From positions 1-11,894 of the forward strand of contig NZ_QHJG01000060.1 of assembly GCF_003184185.1 (NCBI RefSeq): DNA of 11,894 bases. The letters are read 5' to 3'. This document shows positions 1-6,046 of the stretch, in pieces. This DNA is from Legionella qingyii. Lineage in GTDB: Bacteria; Pseudomonadota; Gammaproteobacteria; Legionellales; Legionellaceae. A program made the translations under genes and the position numbers. The stretch's first letter is position 1, and every line of letters begins with the position of its first letter. Below the pieces are notes generated by a model, which worked only from the letters and a program-made list of their open reading frames with translations, did not search any database and was not told the origin of the DNA.

Positions 1-15
1 ATTCATGTTGCTCAT
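1..15 (-). CDS. Start of next conjugation gene (partial, traL-like by position)
   Basis: Only the first five codons (M-S-N-M-N) are inside the window; the gene runs off the left edge. An ideal ribosome binding site, AGGAGG at 25-30 on the minus strand, sits nine bases ahead of the ATG and overlaps the TAA of the pilin gene, so the two genes are tightly linked. In F-type transfer operons traL usually follows traA, which is the only reason for the traL suggestion. No protein sequence is available to confirm it. Confidence 0.6.
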
Positions 16-29
16 CGTTTGCTTCCTCC

Positions 30-317
30 TTAAAACACGAATGTTTTCAATAAAAATGCAGGTATAAAGGCCACTGCAGTAACACCAACAAAAACCATCG
101 GATTCTTACTTTTAACAGCCATTGCAGTAGCTAAAATAATGTCCACCAAAATAAACACTTTCCAAAACATTGAACCACTTCCTAATGAATCCTTGACATC
201 ACCTTCCAATGCTTTGGATAAAAGATCATTCGCAAACACACTGCTTGATAAAACAATCATTCCCAAAACACCTAAACTCTTTTGCATCAAACATGTTATT
301 TTTTTCCTCTTCTTCAC
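30..317 (-). CDS. traA: F-type conjugative propilin, TraA-like
   Basis: Likely precursor of the conjugative pilus subunit of an F-type type IV secretion system, inserted in the inner membrane before assembly. I chose the GTG at 317 because AAGGAG (324-329, minus strand) lies six bases upstream; this gives 95 residues. An in-frame ATG at 368 would give 112 residues but has no Shine-Dalgarno sequence. The GTG start makes a classic signal peptide: a KKRKK basic n-region, a hydrophobic core and an S-V-F-A cleavage site. The mature part would be about 66 residues, near the 70 of F pilin, with the same plan: a short polar N-terminus starting N-D-L-L, two hydrophobic segments, and a K-S-K-N loop between them. 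It is the first structural gene after lvrB. Identity rests on remembered resemblance to F TraA and on context. Confidence 0.72.
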   Translation of the reverse strand: MKKRKKITCLMQKSLGVLGMIVLSSSVFANDLLSKALEGDVKDSLGSGSMFWKVFILVDIILATAMAVKSKNPMVFVGVTAVAFIPAFLLKTFVF

Positions 318-411
318 TGTTTTCTCCTTTTTAAGGTTGTAGAAATCCCTAAGCACAATTTTGCTCATTATTTGCCAGTCATTGATTCGCTAAATTCGCG
401 AGAAATTACGC

Positions 412-435
412 TTATTGATATAAGAATATTTTCAT
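412..435 (-). other. Seven-codon mini-ORF after lvrB
   Basis: After the lvrB stop an ATG at 435 follows a GAGGG sequence that lies inside the last lvrB codons, and opens MKIFLYQ then TAA. It could be a leader peptide, a translational-coupling device, a remnant, or chance. It sits where other Legionella elements carry a csrA-like gene (lvrC), but it is far too short to be that gene and shows no resemblance to it. Confidence 0.15.
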
Positions 436-438
436 AAC

Positions 439-969
439 TTATTCCCTCTTACTTACCAAATAACTTGGTTTCAGTTTTTTTAGTAACTCTTGAAATTGTA
501 TATATCCTTCTTGGTTCTGCTCTTTTGGCAGATCTGAGAGGTTCTTTTGTTTTTTAATTATATGTACCTTGCTAACAGTAGGTGCTACATGAGTTCTGTA
601 ACATTTTCTAAACTCAACAGGCGATGGCGGAAATGAAGGAACAGAATGATGGCCTGATAAAAGATAATCAATTGTTCCTAAAATTCCCTTTTTACCTATT
701 TTACATACTAAGTCCTGCCATTCTTGTCGAATAGCTGATGCTTCCGTGGGATTATCTCCCTCATAGATAGTGCGGCTGTAAATAATTTTAATTTTAAAGA
801 TAAGCCATTCTGTTAAATTAATTACCTCAAGATCTGATAGCTTTGCTTCACGAACTTCGTTTTCGACTTCTGAACTCTTCATTAAATTGCTGGATTGCAT
901 CATGTCTATTGGCGATGTCATTTGAGTTTTTGTCTTGGTTTCGAGTAACACTAGATTTGTATTGGACAT
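439..969 (-). CDS. lvrB: LvrB; lambda P-like helicase-loader candidate
   Basis: Protein of 176 residues encoded directly downstream of lvrA, named by its place in the lvrR-A-B cluster of Legionella mobile elements. Its core resembles phage replication protein P: a hydrophobic/aromatic stretch at residues 52-71, a conserved-looking Trp at 84, a helix around 92-104, then PSFPPSPVEFRKC at 111-123. Lambda P ends its core with a comparable P-W-L-P-S-P-G-Q-F...C motif. Lambda P brings DnaB helicase to the origin-bound O protein, so I infer a similar role with LvrA. The N-terminal 45 residues and the C-terminal 50 are polar and probably disordered. The start at 969 follows AAGGGAG about ten bases upstream; it overlaps the 3' end of lvrA by 122 bases in another frame. 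Later in-frame ATGs (M17, M23, M24, M30) lack good binding sites. Confidence 0.65.
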   Translation of the reverse strand: MSNTNLVLLETKTKTQMTSPIDMMQSSNLMKSSEVENEVREAKLSDLEVINLTEWLIFKIKIIYSRTIYEGDNPTEASAIRQEWQDLVCKIGKKGILGTIDYLLSGHHSVPSFPPSPVEFRKCYRTHVAPTVSKVHIIKKQKNLSDLPKEQNQEGYIQFQELLKKLKPSYLVSKRE

Positions 970-1987
970 CTAAGTAACACTCCCTTTGCTGTTTCATAAC
1001 TTGTTTACTTTGGGTTAACCCAGAATTTCGTCTTAGCAATTCAGATTGATAAAATGCTTCGTCTAAATAAACTTCATCTTCCCAACGCGCTTCTTTAAGC
1101 CAACCTGAGGGATCAGGCCATTGGGCAACAAACAGATTCAACCGCTGACGTAGGTCTTTTTCCTGCTTTTGTTTTTCTAAAGCATCCAAGATCTCGCGCA
1201 TCAGAGGGTCTTCTAAACTTTTAACTATCCTTGTAAAAATTTCTGAAGATCTCTTTTTATTAACTGGCTTATTGGTAAACTCAACCCATTTATCCCAGAA
1301 GACACCAAAAGCATCAAAACGTGTGTTTATTTGTGTAGGTAATTTCTGTAAGTAATCTTGGTATGTATTCTTTGTATATTGCTGAGTGCAATTTGCTCCT
1401 ATGGTTGGAGCAATTTGCTCTTCTGGTAGATCACTTTTGTAATCATCGTAAGTGCAATTCTCACTTATCGATAGGTGCAAATCGTCCCTATCGATCAGAT
1501 CATTTTGCACCATCGATGAAGTATTTTCGAAAGACTTGTCTTCATTAACATTTGGCTTTTTTGCGGAATAATCCTTTAACCAAGCACAAACTTCATTTGG
1601 ATGAAATAAAAAAAATCTTGTTTTATCAAATGAATACCTTGGGTTCGGATTTCGATGTATAGAGATAAACTTTAAATTTTCTAATACTTCAATAGCCTTT
1701 TGAATACGCCTTTTATTAAAAATATTTAATAAAGAAGATTCTAATTGTTCTGATGTATGCCATTGCAATAAAGTTTCAATTTGTGAACTATTATCACCAT
1801 GTCTTTGAGCAACCTCATTGTAGCTTTGAGCTTGGGATTTTTGTTCAAGCTTGATATTGTGCCAATATTCAAATAAATTTAGTAAAGCCGCCGCACAAGC
1901 ATCTTTTTCGCAAGCGTTAAGTTGCCACTTGCGTATTAACAATAGTCGTTCACTCTCTGGATGAGGAATACAGCTTGTTCGAGGCAT
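848..1987 (-). CDS. lvrA: LvrA; phage O-like replication initiator candidate
   Basis: Protein of 379 residues, divergent from the repressor gene. Residues about 25-135 look like a winged-helix DNA-binding domain: helices, then NKRRIQKAIEVLENL as a recognition-type helix, and a wing with aromatic strands (RYSF, RFFLFHP). Residues about 142-220 are a polar, low-complexity linker. Residues 222-305 match the C-terminal module of many phage and plasmid replication proteins: FDAFGVFWDKW, a basic NKKRSSEIF helix, then WPDPSGWLKEARWEDE, the counterpart of the family's H-P-x-T-W-L-N...R-W-E-D. The tail beyond 305 is basic and polar and overlaps lvrB. ACGGAG lies close upstream of the ATG at 1987 and a TATAAT box lies at 2026-2031. 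The lvrA name comes from context; the published role in conjugation control is not contradicted by an initiator role. The DNA encoding the linker carries iteron-like repeats. Confidence 0.68.
   Translation of the reverse strand: MPRTSCIPHPESERLLLIRKWQLNACEKDACAAALLNLFEYWHNIKLEQKSQAQSYNEVAQRHGDNSSQIETLLQWHTSEQLESSLLNIFNKRRIQKAIEVLENLKFISIHRNPNPRYSFDKTRFFLFHPNEVCAWLKDYSAKKPNVNEDKSFENTSSMVQNDLIDRDDLHLSISENCTYDDYKSDLPEEQIAPTIGANCTQQYTKNTYQDYLQKLPTQINTRFDAFGVFWDKWVEFTNKPVNKKRSSEIFTRIVKSLEDPLMREILDALEKQKQEKDLRQRLNLFVAQWPDPSGWLKEARWEDEVYLDEAFYQSELLRRNSGLTQSKQVMKQQRECYLDVQYKSSVTRNQDKNSNDIANRHDAIQQFNEEFRSRKRSS
1386..1520. repeat. Iteron-like 22-23 bp repeat array inside lvrA
   Basis: On the plus strand similar units begin at 1386, 1408, 1452, 1475 and 1498, with a degenerate one at 1430, so the spacing is 22, 22, 22, 23 and 23 bases. 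The first two units share GCAATTTGCTC and by my hand comparison match at 18 of 22 positions; the units at 1452 and 1475 share GTGCAA at the start and TATCGAT near the end; the unit at 1498 keeps CATCGAT. The array also contains inverted arms ATCGATAGG (1467-1475) with CCTATCGAT (1487-1495), and TTGCTCC (1393-1399) with GGAGCAA (1407-1413). A 22-23 base period shifts reading frame, so the pattern is not a protein repeat. Its place in the linker of an O-like protein suggests initiator-binding iterons of a replication origin; that function is inference. Confidence 0.55.
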
Positions 1988-2025
1988 TACGCTTCTCCGT
2001 GCGTCATGATATGTATTGAAGCAAT

Positions 2026-2031
2026 ATTATA
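2026..2031 (-). promoter_or_regulatory. -10 box of the lvrA-lvrB-tra operon
   Basis: TATAAT on the minus strand, about 40 bases before the lvrA ATG. A TTTACA (2047-2052, minus) could be the -35, but the spacing of 15 is short, so the promoter may be weak without help. It overlaps operator O2. Confidence 0.5.
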
Positions 2032-2047
2032 CCTGTTATACGTATAT
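2027..2047. promoter_or_regulatory. Operator-like site O2 over the lvrA promoter
   Basis: Imperfect inverted repeat with left half TTATACC (2027-2033) and right half CGTATA (2041-2046); it also contains the palindrome TATACGTATA (2037-2046). Its half-sites match those of O1 in the same spacing, and the two centres are 31 bp apart, about three helical turns. It covers part of the lvrA -10 box, so a bound repressor should block lvrA transcription. Confidence 0.55.
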
Positions 2048-2057
2048 GTAAATAATT

Positions 2058-2078
2058 TTATACCAAAATATGGTATAA
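2058..2078. promoter_or_regulatory. Operator-like site O1 over the lvrR promoter
   Basis: Perfect inverted repeat with eight-base arms TTATACCA (2058-2065) and TGGTATAA (2071-2078) around a five-base centre. The right arm is part of the repressor gene's extended -10 box, so binding here should autoregulate lvrR. This is a typical size and position for a CI-like dimer site. Confidence 0.65.
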
Positions 2079-2079
2079 T
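2071..2079 (+). promoter_or_regulatory. Extended -10 box of lvrR
   Basis: TGGTATAAT is a perfect extended -10 element (TG-n-TATAAT); it predicts a start near 2086 and a leader of about 20 bases before the ATG at 2106. There is no good -35, as is common for extended -10 promoters. Confidence 0.6.
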
Positions 2080-2105
2080 TTTCATAAGGGTCTATTGGGT
2101 TTTTT

Positions 2106-2771
2106 ATGGAACAAAATATTGAAGATCAACGAATAAATATCGGACGTCGCATTAAAACGGCTAGAAGCTTGGCTGGAATCTCTCGCAAAGATTTAGAGCA
2201 AAAATATGGTATTAGTATGCATACCCTACAATCTTGGGAGCTAGGTAGAAATCCTTTAACAGAAAAAGCAGCTTCTAAGCTTGTAGAAATCTTTCATAGT
2301 ACTGGGGTAAGTTGTTCAACACAGTGGCTTCTTAATGGTTCAGGAAAAAGTCCAAGCCTTGTTGCCTCTGAATTTGTTCCTTTTCCAACTCTGGATAAAG
2401 ACATTGCCCCTTTATTTACCCAAGAAAACGCTATTCAGAAAGAAATAGAGTTTTTTAAATCAAACAACCCGAACGCTATAGTAATCATGGTTTCTGACGA
2501 CACTATGGAACCAACTTATTCTAAAGGTGATTTTGTAGGAGGTATTCAGTATATGGATACTTCAGAAATACAAAAATGTATTGGAAATGATTGTATTGTG
2601 GAAATTAGCGAGGGTATTTATTTTCGTCGCTTAGTACAAAGAAAAAATGGCTATGCATTAGTATGTTTGAATGCTCAGACAGTAATTGAAGATCCTGTTA
2701 TCTTCTCAAAAAAAATCTTAGCAGTAACTCCTGTTATTTGGCATCGGTGGAAATTTAAAAAACCGGATTAA
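2106..2771 (+). CDS. lvrR: CI-like repressor, XRE helix-turn-helix plus S24-type domain
   Basis: Protein of 221 residues, the probable master repressor of the element. Residues about 10-66 form an XRE/Cro-CI helix-turn-helix (GRRIKTARSLAGISRKDLEQ, then recognition helix ISMHTLQSWELGRNP). Residues about 120-215 form a LexA/CI-type peptidase S24 domain (VSDDTMEPTYSKGDFVGG, then IYFRRLVQR). The usual Ser of the S-M-E-P-T motif is Thr133, and the usual catalytic Lys is Arg174. So the fold is kept, probably for dimerisation, but self-cleavage looks lost. It is divergent from lvrA and shares with it a control region holding two matching operators. The start at 2106 fits the domain; the Shine-Dalgarno sequence is weak. 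The lvrR name follows the Legionella lvrRABC arrangement. Confidence 0.8.
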   Translation: MEQNIEDQRINIGRRIKTARSLAGISRKDLEQKYGISMHTLQSWELGRNPLTEKAASKLVEIFHSTGVSCSTQWLLNGSGKSPSLVASEFVPFPTLDKDIAPLFTQENAIQKEIEFFKSNNPNAIVIMVSDDTMEPTYSKGDFVGGIQYMDTSEIQKCIGNDCIVEISEGIYFRRLVQRKNGYALVCLNAQTVIEDPVIFSKKILAVTPVIWHRWKFKKPD

Positions 2772-2785
2772 CGTAGGAATTACTT

Positions 2786-3115
2786 ATGTCCTCTAAACAA
2801 AGTACTATCGATTTTATTCTTGATCAAATCGCAGATACTAACATGATCCGTGCGAAAAAAATGTTTGGAGAATATGCAATTTACTATCATGAAAAAGTAA
2901 TAGCTTTAGTTTGTGATGATCAACTATTTATCAAGCCAACTAAGGCTGGTAAGGCATTCATTAATAACTACATTGAAGATATTCCATATCCAGGTGCAAA
3001 ACCTTACTTACTCATATCTGGTGACTTGCTGGAAGATAGTGAATGGTTAACTCACCTAGTTAGACTTACGGCATCAGAACTCCCTGAACCGAAAAAGAAA
3101 CGTCCAAAAAAATAG
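2786..3115 (+). CDS. TfoX/Sxy N-terminal domain protein
   Basis: Protein of 109 residues made almost only of the TfoX N-terminal domain: KKMFGEYAIYYHEKVIALVCDDQLFIKPT (residues about 24-53 with the typical M-F-G-x-Y start) followed by the GAKPYLL strand. The C-terminal TfoX helix-hairpin domain is absent and replaced by a basic KKKRPKK tail. Full-length TfoX/Sxy promotes competence genes in Haemophilus and Escherichia; single-domain versions like this are widespread and of unknown role. It starts 14 bases after the repressor gene with TAGGA ahead of the ATG, so it is probably cotranscribed with it. Confidence 0.8.
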   Translation: MSSKQSTIDFILDQIADTNMIRAKKMFGEYAIYYHEKVIALVCDDQLFIKPTKAGKAFINNYIEDIPYPGAKPYLLISGDLLEDSEWLTHLVRLTASELPEPKKKRPKK

Positions 3116-3141
3116 CATGTGTAATACATAATTTTCTTAAG

Positions 3142-3147
3142 TATAAT
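3142..3147 (+). promoter_or_regulatory. Probable -10 box of the yfcG-like gene
   Basis: TATAAT, perfect to consensus, in the AT-rich gap between the TfoX gene and the transferase gene, 39 bases before the ATG. No convincing -35 is seen. Confidence 0.35.
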
Positions 3148-3185
3148 AACTTAATTAATTTACACCTATTTGAAGGACTTACATA

Positions 3186-3872
3186 ATGATGGATCTGTAT
3201 TACTGGCCCACCCCAAACGGCCATAAAATTACAATATTTTTTGAGGAATCCGGTCTCCCATACAAGCTAATACCCATAAATATTTTTGAGGGAGAACAAT
3301 TTTCCGAAGAGTTCTTACGGATATCCCCCAATAATCGAATTCCTGCCATAGTTGATCATAACCCTAAAGACAGCAGTAATCCTATATCAATCTTTGAATC
3401 AGGTGCTATTTTACTGTATTTAGCAGAAAAAACAGGTCATTTTTTGTCTAAAAATGTTCATGATCGTTATGAAATTTTGCAATGGCTTTTTTGGCAAGTT
3501 GGTGGACTAGGTCCTATGGCAGGGCAAAATCATCACTTTAGTCAGCATGCCAAGAATCTAACTTATGCAGTGGATCGTTATGTCAGAGAAACTGCCAGAT
3601 TATATGGTGTTCTTAATAAGCATTTAGCTAATCGAGAGTTTATAGCAAATGAATACTCAATTGCTGATATGGCATGTTATCCATGGATAGTTTCTTATGA
3701 AAAACAACAACAAAATTTAGATGATTTTCCTGATTTAAAAAGATGGTTTTTACATATAAAAAAACGTCCTGCAGTTCAACGTGCCTATGATGCAGCTAAG
3801 GATATACAAGTTGATCAAGTTTTATCGGAGGAGTCGAAACGAATTTTATTTAATCAAGGCAAACAAGCATAG
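3186..3872 (+). CDS. yfcG: Glutathione transferase, Nu class (YfcG-like)
   Basis: Cytoplasmic thioredoxin-fold protein of 228 residues, very like E. coli YfcG, which binds glutathione and reduces disulfides. The N-terminal domain carries TPNGHKITIFFEE (residues about 9-21), the ISPNNRIPAIVDH segment with the cis-Pro, and SIFESGAILLYLAEKTG. The helical C-terminal domain has LQWLFWQVGGLGPMAGQNHHF and the YSIADMACYPW motif. The start follows AAGGA about nine bases upstream; a second ATG comes directly after and cannot be excluded. It is intact and of normal family length. As cargo it may help against oxidative stress; that is inference. Confidence 0.9.
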   Translation: MMDLYYWPTPNGHKITIFFEESGLPYKLIPINIFEGEQFSEEFLRISPNNRIPAIVDHNPKDSSNPISIFESGAILLYLAEKTGHFLSKNVHDRYEILQWLFWQVGGLGPMAGQNHHFSQHAKNLTYAVDRYVRETARLYGVLNKHLANREFIANEYSIADMACYPWIVSYEKQQQNLDDFPDLKRWFLHIKKRPAVQRAYDAAKDIQVDQVLSEESKRILFNQGKQA

Positions 3873-3975
3873 TAAAGGTAACCTTCACTATTTAACCACT
3901 TTTTTAAAGTGACATAGAAAAATACAAATGAAAATTTTGATAAATTACATTAGCAAACCAATGCAAGCTTCCTTA

Positions 3976-4725
3976 TTATATTAAAGTATTGTTTAAGGTA
4001 TCGACAGTGCCATACGAACGGTTCATATTGTAACTTTTATCGAGAAACTCTTGTAAATAATTTACATTAACTATATTAACTATATAAGTAAATATTCTAT
4101 CGCCCTTCAGGAAAATAGGTAATTTGTTAGAAACCACTTTATGCTTAACCCACTTATGATTCGTCGCAGATATAGGATCTTGTTCATAATCTATTACCCA
4201 TATCTGCGCATTTGTAACAATGAGTGGCATTATGTGGATCGGTTTTTCTTCGGTAGGGGATTTTTGCTTAATGTCCCAAGATACTGCATGTATTGCATTA
4301 GTAAGCTGAGTTTGGGCTTTATAAAAATTGTTTTCTGTGTCATTTTTTGATAATTTTTTTAACTTATTTTGTTCTTTACTAAAAAAATCGCCAGTAAATG
4401 TACAGAAAAGGCCAGCACCACGAAATCCCATGATTCTACTATTATTATCAATTTCTCTTCTTACATATATAGATTCTGATTTATCGGGGTCTTTAATTAG
4501 GATTAACATCGAATTGCTAGCCGTACCTTTGCATTCAATTAAAAATAATCTGTCATTTAATTCAGCTTGAACATCTACCGCTAAAAGTTCGCCCTCATAA
4601 TAATAAAACTTATTAATTTCAGTGTCATATCCTTTCATTTGAAATAGATTTTTTGTTTTGAATTCTATGTTAAATCCATATTTTTCAGCTGCATCTATCA
4701 CCAAAGCCTCATCAGATGTACTCAC
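3976..4725 (-). CDS. Solitary PD-(D/E)XK nuclease-like protein
   Basis: Protein of 249 residues that I do not recognise as a named family. Residues 45-67 read EGELLAVDVQAELN followed by RLFLIECKG, giving Asp51, Glu64 and Lys66 on neighbouring strands, the D...ExK signature of restriction-type nucleases. A candidate Glu (E6 or E14) lies in the N-terminal helix. Residues about 162-180 (PIHIMPLIVTNAQIWVIDY) look like a further core strand common in these folds. The start is GTG at 4725, five bases after AAGGAG. No methyltransferase or other partner lies beside it, so it is not an ordinary restriction-modification system. Its position between the cargo genes and the integrase suggests a DNA-processing or defence role, which is inference. 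Confidence 0.6.
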   Translation of the reverse strand: MSTSDEALVIDAAEKYGFNIEFKTKNLFQMKGYDTEINKFYYYEGELLAVDVQAELNDRLFLIECKGTASNSMLILIKDPDKSESIYVRREIDNNSRIMGFRGAGLFCTFTGDFFSKEQNKLKKLSKNDTENNFYKAQTQLTNAIHAVSWDIKQKSPTEEKPIHIMPLIVTNAQIWVIDYEQDPISATNHKWVKHKVVSNKLPIFLKGDRIFTYIVNIVNVNYLQEFLDKSYNMNRSYGTVDTLNNTLI

Positions 4726-4813
4726 ATTCTCTCCTTAACAAACTCTTTTTATAAATGATAATTGAATTATTTTTACATTTAAATGCAACCAGGTCTGTTT
4801 GAACTTCATAAAA

Positions 4814-6046
4814 TTAATTAATACTTTGATGCATCCAATCTATTTTTTTTACTGCGTTAATTTTATACTCAGGAGCCAAATGCGCGTATCGTAAAGTCAT
4901 TTTAATATCGGAATGCCCCATTAACTCGCGAACTGTATTTAAGTCGACACCTGTCATAACTAACCTACTTGCAAAATGATGACGTAAATCATGCCATCTA
5001 AACCGAGTAATTTGAGCTTTTTCTAAAAGTGAGGCCCAAGATCTTTTCACGTGATTGAACGGCTGATTATTTTTACTTAAAAAAACCAGACCATTTTTAA
5101 TGGCACTTTTTTCATATAGCTGTTTTACTACACGGTATGCTTCATCATTTAAAGGGATAAAACGTGAGCTATTATTTTTTGTAATTTCACCATCCAAAAG
5201 AATTGATCTTTCAGTAAGATTTACCATTTCCCAAGTTAAATTAAAAAGCTCTCCCCTTCGCAAGCCTGTATTAATTGAAATAAGTACCATAGGCATTAAA
5301 TAATCAAAATACTCCCCATTCCCAAATTCAGGATACAGAGGATACCCACGAACTGTGCGCCATTTATTTGCATTCATTCGATCTTGCTTTAACTTATTTT
5401 CTCTCTCCAAAAGAGCCTGTCGCAAGCGAGATTCCTCATCAACCGAAAGGTATCTAACCTTTGGAGAGCGATCAATTTTAAATTGCTTTAAATTTCTTAA
5501 AGTATTTTCCTTTAGAAAACCCCAATCCACTGCTTTGGTTATAACAGCTTTAAGAGTGGTAATATTACGATTAATAGTAGCTTGAGCAGTGCCTGCATTG
5601 ACACGCTTCACCCGCCATTGTTCCAAAAGTGCGGGAGTTATTTCTGTTAAAGGTTTGGAGTACATGGTATTAAAACAACGGTTTAAAGCTGCAAGCGTTT
5701 CCTCACCTCTTTTATGATGAGCTAGAACCCAAGGCTTATAATCACTTTCAATGAATTCTTTTAGTGTTCTAGGTTTATTAGCACCTTTTTTTACTTCTGG
5801 TTTAATACCTTTATGATAATTGTTTAATACTTCAATTGCTTTTTCTCGAGCTTGTGCAGCAGAAATAACCCCTGCTTTTCCAAGATTAACACGGCCTCCG
5901 CGTGCATACTGACACAAATAAACCATACTTCCTGTCGGATGGACCCGTAATATAAAACCTTTTAAATTTATGTCTCGAACATCATAGGCTTTTTTTTCAT
6001 TAGGAATTAAAGTTTTTATTAGGGAATTACTGATTCTTGCTATCAT
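4814..6046 (-). CDS. Tyrosine recombinase, P4-type ICE integrase
   Basis: Site-specific recombinase that should insert and excise the element. The start at 6046 (410 residues) is preferred because AGGAG (6053-6057, minus) is six bases away; two earlier in-frame ATGs at 6049 and 6052 are too close. Residues about 1-85 are the DUF4102-type arm-binding domain (GFILRVHPTGSMVYLCQY). Residues about 93-190 are the SAM-like core-binding domain. The catalytic domain has the full set: Arg263 in TGLRRGEL, Lys290 in ITKNNSSR, His352 and Arg355 in WHDLRHHF, His378 in MGHS, and Tyr387 in RYAHL. It overlaps the end of the upstream YhcG-like gene by 20 bases. It lies about 1.3 kb from the tRNA fragment, the expected neighbourhood for this integrase class. 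Confidence 0.95.
   Translation of the reverse strand: MIARISNSLIKTLIPNEKKAYDVRDINLKGFILRVHPTGSMVYLCQYARGGRVNLGKAGVISAAQAREKAIEVLNNYHKGIKPEVKKGANKPRTLKEFIESDYKPWVLAHHKRGEETLAALNRCFNTMYSKPLTEITPALLEQWRVKRVNAGTAQATINRNITTLKAVITKAVDWGFLKENTLRNLKQFKIDRSPKVRYLSVDEESRLRQALLERENKLKQDRMNANKWRTVRGYPLYPEFGNGEYFDYLMPMVLISINTGLRRGELFNLTWEMVNLTERSILLDGEITKNNSSRFIPLNDEAYRVVKQLYEKSAIKNGLVFLSKNNQPFNHVKRSWASLLEKAQITRFRWHDLRHHFASRLVMTGVDLNTVRELMGHSDIKMTLRYAHLAPEYKINAVKKIDWMHQSIN

Noticed and set aside
1363..1548. Plus-strand open frame of 61 codons inside lvrA
   Set aside because: It lies opposite the lvrA linker, has no binding site, and its openness follows from the repeated DNA there.
3897..3911. CACTTT-TTT-AAAGTG as terminator of the yfcG-like gene
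   Set aside because: A six-base, AT-rich stem with a three-base loop and no T-tract is too weak to call.
4141..4570. Two plus-strand open frames opposite the nuclease-like gene
   Set aside because: They are antisense to a well-supported gene, rich in Phe/Leu/Ile as expected for a complement of Lys/Asn-rich codons, and lack ribosome binding sites.
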